A stretch of 64,000 bases of DNA from Miscanthus floridulus (GCF_019320115.1 NC_089588.1:118062803-118126802); one strand, 5' to 3'. Positions 45,921 to 57,904 are shown, counted from the first letter of the stretch. Notes: generated by a model not told the origin, from the letters alone. Made by a program: numbers and translations.

Positions 45921-47612
45921 ATGACGACGTCGATGAAGTTCGATCTTCCGCTGCTGAACTACGACACGCGGTTCTCGCTATGGCAAGTCAAGATGCGGGG
46001 GATTCTGGCGCAGACTCATGACTATGATGAGGCGCTGGATAGTTTCGGAAAGAGGAAGGCCGAGTGGACTCCAGAAGAGATCCGCAAGGATCAGAAGGCG
46101 CTCGCCCTAATTCAGTTGCATCTTCATAATGATATTTTGCAGGAGTGTCTGAAAGAGAAAACTGCTGCAGAACTATGGCTGAAACTGGAATCGATCTGTA
46201 TGTCCAAGGATCTAACCAGTAAGATGCAGATGAAGATGAAGCTGTTCACCCTAAAGATGAAGGAGGAGGATTCAGTGATGAGCCACATCGCTGAATTCAA
46301 GAAGATCGTCGCCGACCTAGTGTCGATGGAGGTGAAGTATGATGATGAGGACTTAGGTCTTTTGCTGCTATGTTCTTTGCCAAATTCGTATGCAAATTTT
46401 CGTGACACCATACTTTTGAGCCGTGATGAACTAACCCTAAAGGAAGTTTATGAGGCTCTCCAGTCTAGGGAGAAGATGAGAGGCATGGTGCAGAATGACG
46501 GGACGTCGTCCTCCAAGGGCGATGCTTTGCATGTGAGAGGCAGAACTGAAAACAGATCCTCCAATGATGGCAATGATGGTAGAAAGAACTACGAAAGGAG
46601 AGGCCGTTCAAAGTCCAAGCCGCATGGTAATAAAAAGTTCTGTGTTTATTGCAAGCTGACAAATCATAATGTTGAGGATTGCAGAAAAGTACAGAATAAG
46701 GAGAAGAGGAAAAACAAGTTGGCTGGTAAGGTCTCTGTTGCTGCTGCTGCGTCTGATGATGATTCTGGAGATTGTCTGGTAGTATTTGCTGGTTGTGTTG
46801 CTGGTCATGATGAATGGATCCTCGATTCCGCATGTTCATTTCATATTTGCACTAACAGAAATTGGTTTAGCTCGTATAAGCCTGTGCAGAAAGGGGATGT
46901 TGTGCGGATGGGAGATGATAACCCGTGTGACATTGTGGGGATTGGATCAGTTCAGATCAAGACTGATGATGGCATGACACGCACGCTGAAAAACGTCAGG
47001 TATATACCAGGGATGTCCAGAAATCTTATCTCATTGAGCACGCTTGATGCATAAGGTTACAAATATTCCGGTTCAGATGGCGTTCTGAAGGTATCAAAAG
47101 GTTCTCTTGTTTGCTTGAAAGGTGATCTTAATTCTGCAAAGTTATATGTCCTTAGAGGGTGTACTTTACCTGGTTCTGATTCTGCTGTTGCTGCTGTTAC
47201 TAATGATGAACCTAGTAAAACTAACCTTTGGCATATGCGTTTGGGACATATGAGTCACCATGGTATGGCAGAATTGATGAAGAGAAACCTGCTGGATGGC
47301 TGCACTTCGAGTAAAATAAAGTTTTGTGAGCATTGTATTTTCGGGAAGCATAAAAGGGTACATTTCAACACTTCTGTTCACACCACTAAAGGTACTCTTG
47401 ATTATGTTCATGCTGATTTATGGGGTCCTTCCCGTAAGTCCTCACTTGGTGGTGCTCGTTACATGCTTACAATTATTGATGATTACTCTAGAAGGGTTTG
47501 GCCTTATTTTCTGAAACAGAAAGATGATACTTTTGCTGCTTTTAAGGACTGGAAAGTAATGATAGAAAGGCAAACTGAAAGGAAGGTAAAATTGCTTCGT
47601 ACTGATAATCCA
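45921..47612 (+). pseudogene. Ty1/copia gag-pol, truncated in integrase
   Basis: From MTTSMKFDLPLLNYD, a copia Gag runs with a CCHC knuckle (CVYCKLTNHNVEDC), then the protease active site in the form WILDSACSFHIC. A TAA interrupts at about 47053. Reading resumes in the same frame with a GAG-pre-integrase segment (LWHMRLGHMSHHG, CEHCIFGKHKR) and the integrase core (VHADLWGPS, IIDDYSR). It stops at KLLRTDN, before the catalytic Glu. Reverse transcriptase and RNase H are absent. Sequence then passes into a rearranged inverted repeat. Confidence 0.88.
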
Positions 47613-47628
47613 AAACTCTCCTTGCTAG

Positions 47629-48296
47629 GGTTCTGGGTGAAAGCTCAGCTCAGATTAGTCTGGACCAGTGACGAGGTTCTCCTTGTTGAAGGTAAAATTG
47701 CTTCGTACTGATAGAAAGGCAAACAGAAATTGCTTCGTACGGTACGGTATATACACCCTTGCTAGGGTTTCGTGGAGACTTGATTCTCTTGTAAGCCGCC
47801 ATAGGCGTGTAACCCAAAACTCTTGAGATAGTGAGATTGTTGCTGGCTGGTGCCCGTGGTTTTTCCCCTTCACATCGGAGGGGTTTTCCACGTTAAATCG
47901 TGTGTCTCCTCTGTGGCTTGATTCTTTACTTCATATTCTTATACGTCGTTCATAACATATATCGTGCATGAGCAAGGCCGCCAATGGGCCTGCGGTTCTT
48001 GCCATTGGGGCCAATGATGTTGCCCACGGGCCAGCCACCACATTTTTTTTGAACTGTCACCGGGGGAGACGATCCCCACCTGAATAGTATTGATTTATCA
48101 TCAACAACATCGTTTTGAAGGAACGAGGCAAAAACCCTGTCATCCAGTTAATTTTGGAAAACCGGACAAAAACTAATGCAGTAGCCCTAGCACAAGGGCT
48201 AGATTGTGGCATACCCGCTAAAAGAAAAACAACAACACGCCCCAGCACGAGGGCAAATGGTGGCACAACCACAAATACACCAAAAAGAGAAGAAAC
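47629..48296. repeat. Left arm of a 668-bp inverted repeat
   Basis: It pairs base for base with 48516-49183: position sums are constant (96812) at both ends, so there is no net insertion or deletion. The arm contains a copia LTR piece (47737-47956) and, inside it, a LINE-like 3' end in reverse. Confidence 0.95.
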
Positions 48297-48515
48297 CAGT
48301 GACGAGGTTCTCCTTGTTGAAGGTGTCACCGAAGAACCTCTTGCTACCGCTTCCCTTGGATCGGCCTGCTCAATCCCTCGGCACAAGGCTCGGGCGAAAG
48401 CCTTGCCAAGCTCTTGCGGAGTCATCTCTTGCTGCTTGGCTGACAATGATTGCGTTGCGACGTCATTCACCTCCCTGGAGGCATTGTTGAAGAGTTCATG
48501 TGTCTTGGTGTTGTA
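48297..48515. other. 219-bp spacer of the inverted repeat
   Basis: It starts with CAGTGACGAGGTTCTCC, also present near the outer edge of both arms. On the minus strand a frame MNDVATQSLSAKQQEM is open through the spacer; the family was not recognised. Confidence 0.6.
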
Positions 48516-48769
48516 GTTTCTTCTCTTTTTGGTGTATTTGTGGTTGTGCCACCATTTGCCCTCGTGCTGGGGCGTGTTGTTGTTTTTCTTTTAGCGGGTA
48601 TGCCACAATCTAGCCCTTGTGTTAGGGCTACTGCATTAGTTTTTGTCCGGTTTTCCAAAATTAACCGGATGACAGGGTTTTTGCCTCGTTCCTTCAAAAC
48701 GATGTTGTTGATGATAAATCAATACTATTCAGGTGGGGATCGTCTCCCCCGGTGACAGTTCAAAAAAAA
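48516..48769 (+). mobile_element. LINE-like 3' end with oligo(A)
   Basis: TTCAGGTGGGGATCGTCTCC then GGTGACAGTTCAAAAAAAA resembles the 3' tails of grass LINEs. An inverted copy lies in the left arm. No LINE protein is recognised here. Confidence 0.4.
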
Positions 48770-49183
48770 TGTGGTGGCTGGCCCGTGGGCAACATCATTG
48801 GCCCCAATGGCAAGAACCGCAGGCCCATTGGCGGCCTTGCTCATGCACGATATATGTTATGAACGACGTATAAGAATATGAAGTAAAGAATCAAGCCACA
48901 GAGGAGACACACGATTTAACGTGGAAAACCCCTCCGATGTGAAGGGGAAAAACCACGGGCACCAGCCAGCAACAATCTCACTATCTCAAGAGTTTTGGGT
49001 TACACGCCTATGGCGGCTTACAAGAGAATCAAGTCTCCACGAAACCCTAGCAAGGGTGTATATACCGTACCGTACGAAGCAATTTCTGTTTGCCTTTCTA
49101 TCAGTACGAAGCAATTTTACCTTCAACAAGGAGAACCTCGTCACTGGTCCAGACTAATCTGAGCTGAGCTTTCACCCAGAACC
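48516..49183. repeat. Right arm of the 668-bp inverted repeat
   Basis: Reverse complement of 47629-48296. The 78-residue frames in the outer parts of both arms are identical, and the inner frames differ at two residues, so identity is about 99%. Confidence 0.95.
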
Positions 49184-49199
49184 TTTGCCAGTGCTCCCC

Positions 49200-49660
49200 T
49201 TGACCCCCCCCCCCCGCATCGGAGGGAGGCACGCATCGGCAATTCTTCGTGCCTGGACGGAGGGATGCCGGTCGCCGCCACTCCATGCGGAGCCGTTCCC
49301 GAACTCGCCCGCGATGGTGGGAGGCGCGCACCGTCAAACGTCAACGCTTGGATGGAGGGGGGTACCGGTCGCTGCACCACCGCGCAGAGCAGTTCCCAGA
49401 CTCGCCCGTGGTGGTGGGAGGCGCGCACCGGCTATCATCCTCGCCTGGATGGGGGGGGGGGGTCTTGCTGGCTGCCGCCACACCGCGCAGAGCCATTCCC
49501 GGACTTGCCCGCGACGGTGGGCGGCGAGCACGGGCAGGCGTCCGTGCCTGGACGGATGGGGGTTCCGGTCACCGCCACACCGCGGAGTCATTCTCGGACT
49601 CGCCTGCAATGGCGGGAGGCATGCACCGGCAAGCGTCCACGCCAGGACGGGAGTGGATGT
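49200..49660. repeat. GC-rich minisatellite, ~96-105-bp units
   Basis: CCTGGACGGA-type and GACTCGCCC-type blocks recur about every 100 bp (near 49251, 49346, 49443, 49547 and 49641). The units are diverged. Three frames are open through it, which follows from composition and repetition, so no gene is called. Confidence 0.7.
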
Positions 49661-50160
49661 GGTGGAGACTTAGTGACGCGACCGCGGCGGGTTGCAGTGC
49701 GCCACGTTGGGCAGAGTGGTGCCGGCCGCCGCCACGCGGGGACGGCGGACCGAGATGTGGGTAGAGGAGCCGGCCGCCGCCACGAGGACGGCTGAACCAG
49801 GTCCAGGGCGTCGGGGTCTCGGGTGACACGGATCCACCCGGCTGGCCGTCCAGGCATCGGGGACGTCGCCACGTCGTAGGGCGGGGCGCCGTTCTAGGTG
49901 GACGTGCTCCGCCCGCCGCCCACACCGCGCAGGCCGGGGCTGGCAGACCGGAGGGCAGCCGGCTGCCACCGCACCGTGCAGATCCGGGGACAGGGTGCTC
50001 GGATCCACCCAGCAGCCGGCCGACAGTCGCTGGAGACGAAGGGGAGAGCGCCGCGCCGCACCCTGCAGATTGTCGCGGCTGTATTCCACCTCCGTGTCAC
50101 GTCTCGTTTCGTCTTGTCGCCGCGGCTGCTCTCGAATCGACCTCCAAGCTAATTAATCTG
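49661..50160. other. GC-rich region without a recognisable gene
   Basis: Long open frames exist on both strands, typical of high-GC DNA. No domain, splice signal or start context stands out. Composition drops sharply after 50160. Confidence 0.3.
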
Positions 50161-50712
50161 CGGTGCGGCTGTGGTAGGCCATGACCATGACGCAGCTGAG
50201 CTTTGGATCACTTCTCCACAAGGTTCAAGAAAAGAAAAAGAAAAAAGCGTGCAAATTTCATTCAGCAAACGCCGTGTCTAGAGGTTTAAGACATATCAGA
50301 GACAATACCCTTCTTAAATAAAAAATGATTTGTTTCGGACCACTACGACAGCACATAAACAATACCAGGGCTGCTGGCTCCATGGCTGGATTCTCTTGTT
50401 CCATGGCTGGAATCCCAGTGGGCAAATAATGCGTCGTGTGGAAACCAGGCAGCGGCAATGCAAGAAGGCACCATGAGGCAATGCAAGCAATTCATAAAGC
50501 CTCCTCAAACTTTCGCACAACATAAATACGTTCCAAGCTTGTTAGAATGTACGAACCACAGAAAGGTCGAGAAACTAATAATACAAGCCAGGAGTTCAGC
50601 AAGAAGAAAAATTTTGCAGGTTCTAAATAGGCAGCAGAGTACACTGAAACTTTGATACAGCATATTAGAATAGAAAATGGGTCGGTTGAACATAAGAGCC
50701 GACACAGTCGAG

Positions 50713-50814
50713 TCAACTTGTGGTGATGGCCTGATGTAGTCTGGCACGCATTGAAGCCAACACCATTTGGGCTGCACCACGGTTCAACCAGAAACATGGA
50801 TCAGAAACACTAAT
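50713..50814 (-). pseudogene. Orphan last exon of a host gene
   Basis: On the minus strand an acceptor CTCTCGCAG precedes a 102-nt open exon that reads SDPCFWLNRGAAQMVLASMR and ends RLHQAITTS then stop. The protein family is not recognised. The DNA beyond the stop (50712 down to about 50240) looks like a 3' UTR. The upstream exons should lie at higher coordinates, but a gypsy retrotransposon begins at about 51250 and none are seen. The gene is probably severed by the insertion or deletion, or continues beyond the window. Confidence 0.4.
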
Positions 50815-51249
50815 CTGCGAGAGGAAGAAAGTTGGTCAATAATTCTACTGAATCTTCTTCTGATATTATGCTTACAACCATAAATTATTGGATGACCAAA
50901 GTGCTTGTTTCCTAGTGATTAATCATACAAGGATGTGTCACAGACTCACAGGTGACAGATTATAAACAAGTGACCTATGTACAAATCAAACGACGGAACC
51001 AACCATCAAGGCAGCACAGTACATATCAAGATAGGAAAGTGGAAAACAGAGTAGCGGCTGGTGGCTACAAACAGAGTTAGTGCAGCCACTAGAAACGGTT
51101 CAGTGACTATACCTACGTCCGATGTATAATGGATTCACCGAAAATCAGTATATGCTAAAATACGTTTGGCAGTTTTCATCATTGCTAAAAATAAAATACT
51201 ACTCGCCCTCGCGAAGCAAAAATGTAATTCATACATCAGCTTAGATGTC
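50815..51249. other. Non-coding DNA between orphan exon and gypsy LTR
   Basis: AT-rich, with no recognised repeat or coding stretch. It may be intron DNA of the gene ending at 50713. Confidence 0.35.
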
Positions 51250-53006
51250 CACATGCATTCCAGATTTCGTTTTCTTCTTTTGAAACCGTACTTTGTTTCG
51301 GTTATATATAAAATACATTTTCACCTATTTATAATTTTACCACTAATCTTGTTTTAGCCATAAAATCTCCGTTTTAACTCCGATTTGATCCGTTCAAGTT
51401 GCGTTAAGTTCGTAATTCCATAATCTACATGCTCATACTACTGTTATGTAGGTTTTTAACTTTTAAAATTTGAGGTTAGATTTAATCTATTATTTTACTA
51501 TAGGAAATCTTGTTTAATCCATAACTTCTTCGTTTTAGCTTCGATTTTTGTGATGTTTGTGTCTGTGTGTTCGTAGTGAAACGTAGATTTGTTTTCTAAA
51601 CTTTTCATCTTGATTTTATGCTGTTGGTGTATTGTTCTAAACTATAACTTTTGTTTGCTATGCATGATTGCTACTAGATCCTTGTATATTGCTGTGATTA
51701 TGGAGTATAGACGGTGAGCAATTCGTGGAGGACCAAGAGTATTACTTTGACGAGTCGGATTAGTAGGAGTACTTTGTTCAAGGCAAGTATAGCATGGAAC
51801 ATCCTTGTTTCCTATTTACTTTAATACATTAAATTTATGTTGCATGTGTAGTCTTGATAGGGATTTCCTAGAATTGAACTTATACCTTGTCACCTACGGG
51901 ATATGTGTTGGGTAGCTTTGCTAGTGCTCAATTAAACCACGATCTTGTAACTTGACTAATGGTATATGCAATAAACATTAAAATATGACTTTTTAGCAAC
52001 TTGGAAATAGGGGGCTGGAGTGTTTAGCTACTTTCTACATGCTTCAGATTCCTCTCCCTAAGGACTTATCGGTAAGTGATCATCCGGGACTTATAGTACA
52101 GCTGTGAGGGCTACATGGCTCTGGATTTAGCTCAGTACGAGGACCTTTTCTAGCTTGTCAGTGGTTACCTTTATTGGTGTAAGAATGGCTTGCTGAATCG
52201 GGTATAGTGCAGCCTCTGTCCCCATGTGTATAAGTTGCGCGTCAATGTGCCATCGGGAAGGGGGACTCTACATCTGTTTGCCGAGTGAATCTAATGGCCC
52301 TAACTTATTAGACGAACCTTTGAAAGGCTTCATAGTGACCCATGGCTGCTCACCTTGGAAGTGTTTTGGGAGTAATTAACCCAGGCATATGGGTATCACA
52401 ACTCACAGTGAAAGTGTACAAACTCTGCAGAGTGAAAAACTGGTATATCAGTCGTGCTCACGGTCACGAGCAGCCTTGGAACATTTATAGAATAGATGAA
52501 CACTAAGAATTATCTCTTAATGCTATTCATTATTCATGTTTACATTGATCATGTGTTTTGCTTTGGGAATTGAAACAACTTGTTGCTACTCTTATGATAA
52601 AATTGTGACAACTAAAAGCTGAACGCTGTTAAACTTGTGTCAAGCCTTTTGAGCCTCATGAACCCCATGTTACACTTGTTGAGTACGATATGTACTTACG
52701 CTTGTTTATTTTTATTATTTGGATAAAAATCCCGGATGGGTAACAGATAACTATGGTAATGACGATTTTCCTGAGGATTACTAGACTTGTGGTCAACCAG
52801 TTGACGTCCCTGTGCTATGGAGCTTCCACGAGAGATCTTTTCTTTACACTTCTGCTACTTTTAGGTGAAGACTATGTATTAATATTCATGATGTAATAAA
52901 CACTTGTGATGATACTATTCATAATTTATCGGCTTATGTGTGTGACTGATCTCTGGATGCACATAAGATTTTGCATCCCATTTTATCCTTAAAATCGGGT
53001 GTGACA
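51250..53006 (+). repeat. Gypsy 5' LTR, 5'-truncated
   Basis: It matches 59005-60807 of the 3' LTR, from CCAGATTTCGTTTTCTTC to GGGTGTGACA. The part matching 57965-59004 is absent. Confidence 0.85.
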
Positions 53007-53009
53007 GAT

Positions 53010-53021
53010 TGGTATCAGAGC
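53010..53021 (+). other. Primer-binding site, initiator tRNA-Met
   Basis: TGGTATCAGAGC, three bases after the 5' LTR end, is complementary to the 3' end of plant initiator tRNA-Met. Confidence 0.9.
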
Positions 53022-53193
53022 TGTGTTGACTGTAGAACGCAAGCCTAGTTAGCAATGGTCGTTTTAGCTTCTTTTACTTCACTCATTTCATGCTTTCTAT
53101 CTCACCCTTATTATTTGCTAAAGTTTTATGCTTCTTTTGCCTCACTCTATTATGAAAATTTTTGCTTCTAATCTAACTAAATCTAATTCTGTA

Positions 53194-54010
53194 GATGCCT
53201 CATGCCAGTAAGACCGCTCGCATCAGTACCGGAGGTTACTACCCACCTCGTGGATTGTCCATGGAGCCGCATGAGGAGGAGGAACCCCAAGAACAAGAAT
53301 TTGATTCGCCAACACCTATACCTACGCCTGAGCTAGCCTAGGAGGAACCCGAAGAAGTAGAGGTCATCTTATTGTCCAATGATGACGATGAGGAAGACGC
53401 TATTGAAGAGGATGAGCCGATCCTGCTCCTAGGATGGACTACAAAGGTCTAATATAAGTCGGGGTGTAAATCCTCCATTTCGCACCACCGACTCATGGGA
53501 ATTCTTCAGACCTACTACGGTGATTGGGATGCAGCTGTGGAGTACGTCTGCAACGAGCATGCGTACCCTCTGGAGGACACCTATTGAAAGACTAGGGTGT
53601 GCATCTCCATCAAGGATGAACAGAAGGGTGCATATCAGCTGGATTCAAACTATGCACATCATGCTCACTATGCCACCATAGAGGATAGCATAGAAGATGC
53701 AGCCGCTGCAGCTTGCATGGGTCTACGTGGTCATCGATTTGAGGATATGAAGGATGACCAATATCGATTCCTCCCTCGCCAACACCCTGAATTGGAATGG
53801 GCAATGATAGACCCGTAGGGCATGGATCCAACTATCCAAGTGATGGTACACTTTGGCTATGAATCCGTAGCAAAGATTCACCGATTGGAGGATCAGTTGA
53901 AGGCACAATAGAAAACCATTAAGAGACACCAACAAGTGATAGATGAGCAAAGGGTGTGCCTCAACCTGCCAAAGATGTAAGAGGAGCTTCCCCATAAACC
54001 TCGCTCATAG
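53194..54010 (+). pseudogene. Extra frame between 5' LTR and gag, broken by stops
   Basis: It starts MPHASKTARISTGGYYPP and includes an acidic stretch (SNDDDEEDAIEEDEP), then LQTYYGDWDAAVEYVCNEH and FEDMKDDQYRFLPRQHPEL. It holds one reading frame through most of its length despite at least six stops (TAG, TAA or TGA). The remaining coding character suggests it was once a protein. I do not recognise it. Extra ORFs before gag occur in some plant gypsy lineages. Confidence 0.45.
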
Positions 54011-54711
54011 ATGTTGGAGTACCTTTTATGTAATAAAACGTTAGTAGAACAAGTCAAGTTGAGTCAAGTCAAGTCTAGTCATGTGGGGTGAACTTTGGTG
54101 TGCCTAGTTGATTTATTATTATGTTTATGTGTGAGTTGGATTTTTGTAATGCGTTCTAGAACTTTGTGGGCATGTCCGCAAGTTTCATAGTTAAGAATAT
54201 TAAAGTTTGAGTCAATAAATAAATAGTTGGGTTTGGTACATCTTGTTCTCTTCGATCTGTTTTTTGGAGCAGTCTGCCCTTATCTCAATGCCAATTAAAA
54301 TCTACATGACCGAAAATTATGAAATTTTTATGCGAATAACAAGATTTGAGTGTATTTCCAATGCCTCTAGAATCACCACTATATCTGATCTGGTTTGTGA
54401 GATATCGCTATTTCAAGAAAAAGTTTCTGTGCAGTCTGGAATCTAGAACAGTTTCGGGTCTATCCTGTTTTTGGGTAACCTAACCACAGAATATGGGAAT
54501 GTGGTCTGAATAAAAGTTGTAGATAATTCCTTAAACTTTCCAACAATACAAATCATGCCCCTTGTGGACTTCTGGAACTCGAGATATGACTATTTTACCC
54601 AGCTGCTGATGTTGAGACTCATCCAGAAAATTTTTAGAATGTATTCTATGTCTCTATAAGTGTCTATAACATGAAAATCTCTAAATTTTGAATATTTGTG
54701 TTGGATGCCAG

Positions 54712-57700
54712 ATGTTTGGAAGAGGAAGAGGCCAAGGTCATGGAGGTGTTCCCCCACATCCACCACCACCACCGCCACCTACTATTGAGCAACTTCTGGT
54801 AGTGCAGACACAGCTGATGCAAGCTCTGGTGCAGAATCAGCAGAATCAACAGATGGCTGGAGCACCGCATGACAAGCATGGTGAATTCTTGAAGGGTCGT
54901 CCCCCAGTGTTTTCTCATGCCACTGATCCACTGAAAGCAGATGATTGGGTTCATGCAGTGGAGAAGCAACTCAACATCGCACAGTGCGATGATCAGCAAA
55001 AGGTGTTGTACGCGTCAAGACAACTCCAAGGACAAGCCCAAGACTGGTGGGAGGCGTTTGAGCATGGACGTCCCGCCAATGCTCCTCGTAGCACCTGGCA
55101 GGAGTTGAGTGAGAATTTCAGGTCCTACCACATACCCGAAGGACTGATAGAGCTCAAGCAGGAGGAATTCAGAGCTCTGAAGTAGGGATCCATGTCCGTA
55201 GCTGAGTATCAAGACAAGTTTGCTCAGTTATCATGTTACGCTACAAATGAGGTGGCTGATGATGCTGATAAGCAATGCCGCTTTCTCAAGGGTCTGTATG
55301 ATGGTCTGCAACTTCAGCTTATGTCCAATACATACCCCAATTTTCAGACGCTGGTGAATCGCGCCATTGTTATTGACAATAAGTGTAAAGAGATGGTGGC
55401 CAAGAAGAGGAGGCTTTAGGGATAGGCCTCTAGGAGCAATACTTGTCTATGCACCAACCCTCAGCAAGGCTTCAAGCAGATGTTCCAGGGACCACCTAAT
55501 CAGTGAAATCATGGTCAGTACCCTCAGCGCAACCCAAACCAGCAGCAGAATGGCAATCAATGTCCCCAGCAGCAGAGTGGTCAGCAGACACCATGATAGG
55601 GAGCGCCTAATAATACTCCTATGAAGACTAGTGCCCCTAGCACTCCCAACAAGTGTTTTCGCTATGGTAAAGAGGGTCACCTATCTTATTATTGCCCTGA
55701 GAAGCCCAATCAGCAAACCCCCCAAAGGCAGAATAGTTATCAGAAGCCAGCACCCAACACAGGAGAGGTGAACCATGTGTCTACCGAGACGGCGCTTGCA
55801 AAACCAGAAGTCATGCTCGGTACGTTCAATGTCAATTCCATTGCTACCACTGTTCTTATTGATTCTGGAGCTTTACATTCATATCACAAGCATTTGTTAG
55901 AAATCATAGCATACCATTATGTGCCATGCAAAATCCCATATTAGTAAACTCACCAGGAGGTAGTATGCAAGCTTCATACTGTTGTCTTTCGACTAGTCTA
56001 TCCTTAAGGGGGTAGAGTTCAAAGTGAGCCCCATTGTGTTGAGAACATCTGGTATTGATGTGATTCTGGGTATGGACTGGATGAAGCAACAACAAGCAGT
56101 CATTCAGTGCCAAGAGAAGATAGTTGTTGTGACCGCACCGAATGGGGAAAGAATCCGTGTTGATGTTGTGGTACAAGCATAGCTGGCCGCCACAGTGAAC
56201 TAGCTTGATGATCGTGTCAACAAGGAAGACCCAGTGGTGGATGAGTTTACAGATGTGTTCCCCGATGACTTGCCAGGTATGCCACCTGACTGTGACATTG
56301 AGTTTATTATTGAATTATTACCTGGAACTACACCTATAGCTAAGTGTCCATATAGAATGGGGGTTAATGAACTAGAAGAACTCAAGAAACAAATAAATGA
56401 GTTACAGGAGAAAGGTTTCATTCGGCCTAGTTCATCACCTTGGGGAGCACCGGTTATATTTGTTAACAAGAAGGATGGTACTCAGAGGATGTGTGTTGAT
56501 TATCGGTCACTCAATGAGGTTACTATCAAGAACAAGTATCTGTTGCCTAGAATTGATGATTTGTTTGATCCGTTGAGAGGTGCTTGTGTTTTCTCTAAGA
56601 TTGATCTTCATTCTGGTTATTATCAGTTGAAGATTCATGCAACTGACATACCCAAGACAGCTTTCACTATGAGGTATGGTTTGTACGAGTACACCGTTAT
56701 GTCCTTTGGTTTAACCAATGCACCTACATACTTTATGTACCTGATGAATAAGGTGTTCATGGAGTTTTTGTATAAGTTTGTGGTGGTATTTATCGATGAT
56801 ATATTGGTATTCTCCAAAATAGAAGAATAGCATGCTGAACATATAAGGTTGGTCTTGCAAAAGCTCAGAGAACACAAGTTGTATGCTAAGCAAAGCAAGT
56901 GTGAATTCTGGTTGAAGGAAGTTTCTTTCCTAGGTCATGTTGTCTCTAATAGTGGAATAGCAGTAGATCCAAGCAAGGTGAGAGATGTGTTGAATTGGAA
57001 GCCACCAACTGATGTGGGAGAGAATAGTGTGTCTACATGGAGTTCCCAAGAAAATTGTGTCTGATCGAGGTACTCAATTTACATCTCATTTTTGGCAGCA
57101 AGTCAATAGTTCATTGGGAACAAAGTTGAATTTTAGTATAGCATATCATCCTCAGACAGATGGGCAAACTGAGAGGATTAATAAGATATTAGAGGACATG
57201 TTGAGAGCTTGTGCATTGTAGTACGATACAAGTTGGGACAAGAGTTTGCCTTATGCAGAGTTCAAGTATAACAACAGTTATCAGAAGAGTCTCAATATGG
57301 CACCTTTCGAAGCTTTGTATGGACGAAATTGTAAAACCCCGTTGTTTTGGAATCAAATGGGAGAAACTCAAGTGTTTGGACAAGATGTTTTAAGAGATGC
57401 AGAAGAGCAAGTAAGTATGATCAGAGATAACTTGAGAGTGGCTCAGTCTTGACAGAAGAGTTATGCCGACACTAGGAGAAGGGAATTGGTTTTCGAAGTA
57501 GGAGATTATGTTTACTTGAAGCTATCATCTATGAGAAGTGTGAGAAGGTTTAACATGAAAGGAAAGCTAGCACCATGGTATATTGGACCGTTCAAGATTT
57601 TAGAGAGACATGGTGAAGTAGCTTATCAGTTGGAATTGCCTAAGAGTTTGTCAGGTGTGCACGATATGTTCCATATGTCTCAACTAAAGAAGTGTTTGCA

Positions 57701-57904
57701 TGTACCTGAGGAGTAGATACCGTTAGAAGAGCTTAAAGTTAAGGAAGACCTCACTTATGAGGAGTTTTCGGTAAGGATTTTGGAGACGGCAGAAAGAGTT
57801 ACAAGGAGCCGAGTTATAAAGATGTGTAAGGTCAGTGGAATTGATATACGGAAGATGAGGCTACATGGGAAAGAGAAGAGGATTTGAGGAAAACATACCC
57901 GCAG
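54712..57904 (+). pseudogene. Ty3/gypsy gag-pol with stops and a large internal deletion
   Basis: Gag starts MFGRGRGQGHGG and contains ADDWVHAVEKQLN and QAQDWWEAF. It continues past TAG at 55183 with GSMSVAEYQDKF. The zinc knuckle reads CFRYGKEGHLSYYC, with Tyr in place of the second Cys. Protease has VLIDSGALHS. RT has [19 protein letters not shown] and the active site [11 protein letters not shown]. At about 57015 the RT connection (KPPTDVG) jumps to integrase ([16 protein letters not shown]), so RNase H, the integrase zinc finger and its first catalytic Asp are lost. The rest includes HPQTDGQTERIN, SLPYAEFKYNNSYQ and MSQLKKCLHVPEE. At least seven in-frame stops are present. It is non-functional. 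Confidence 0.93.

Noticed and set aside
49185..50089. Several 90-176-codon frames on both strands
   Set aside because: High GC content and a ~100-bp repeat keep many frames open at once; none shows a domain.
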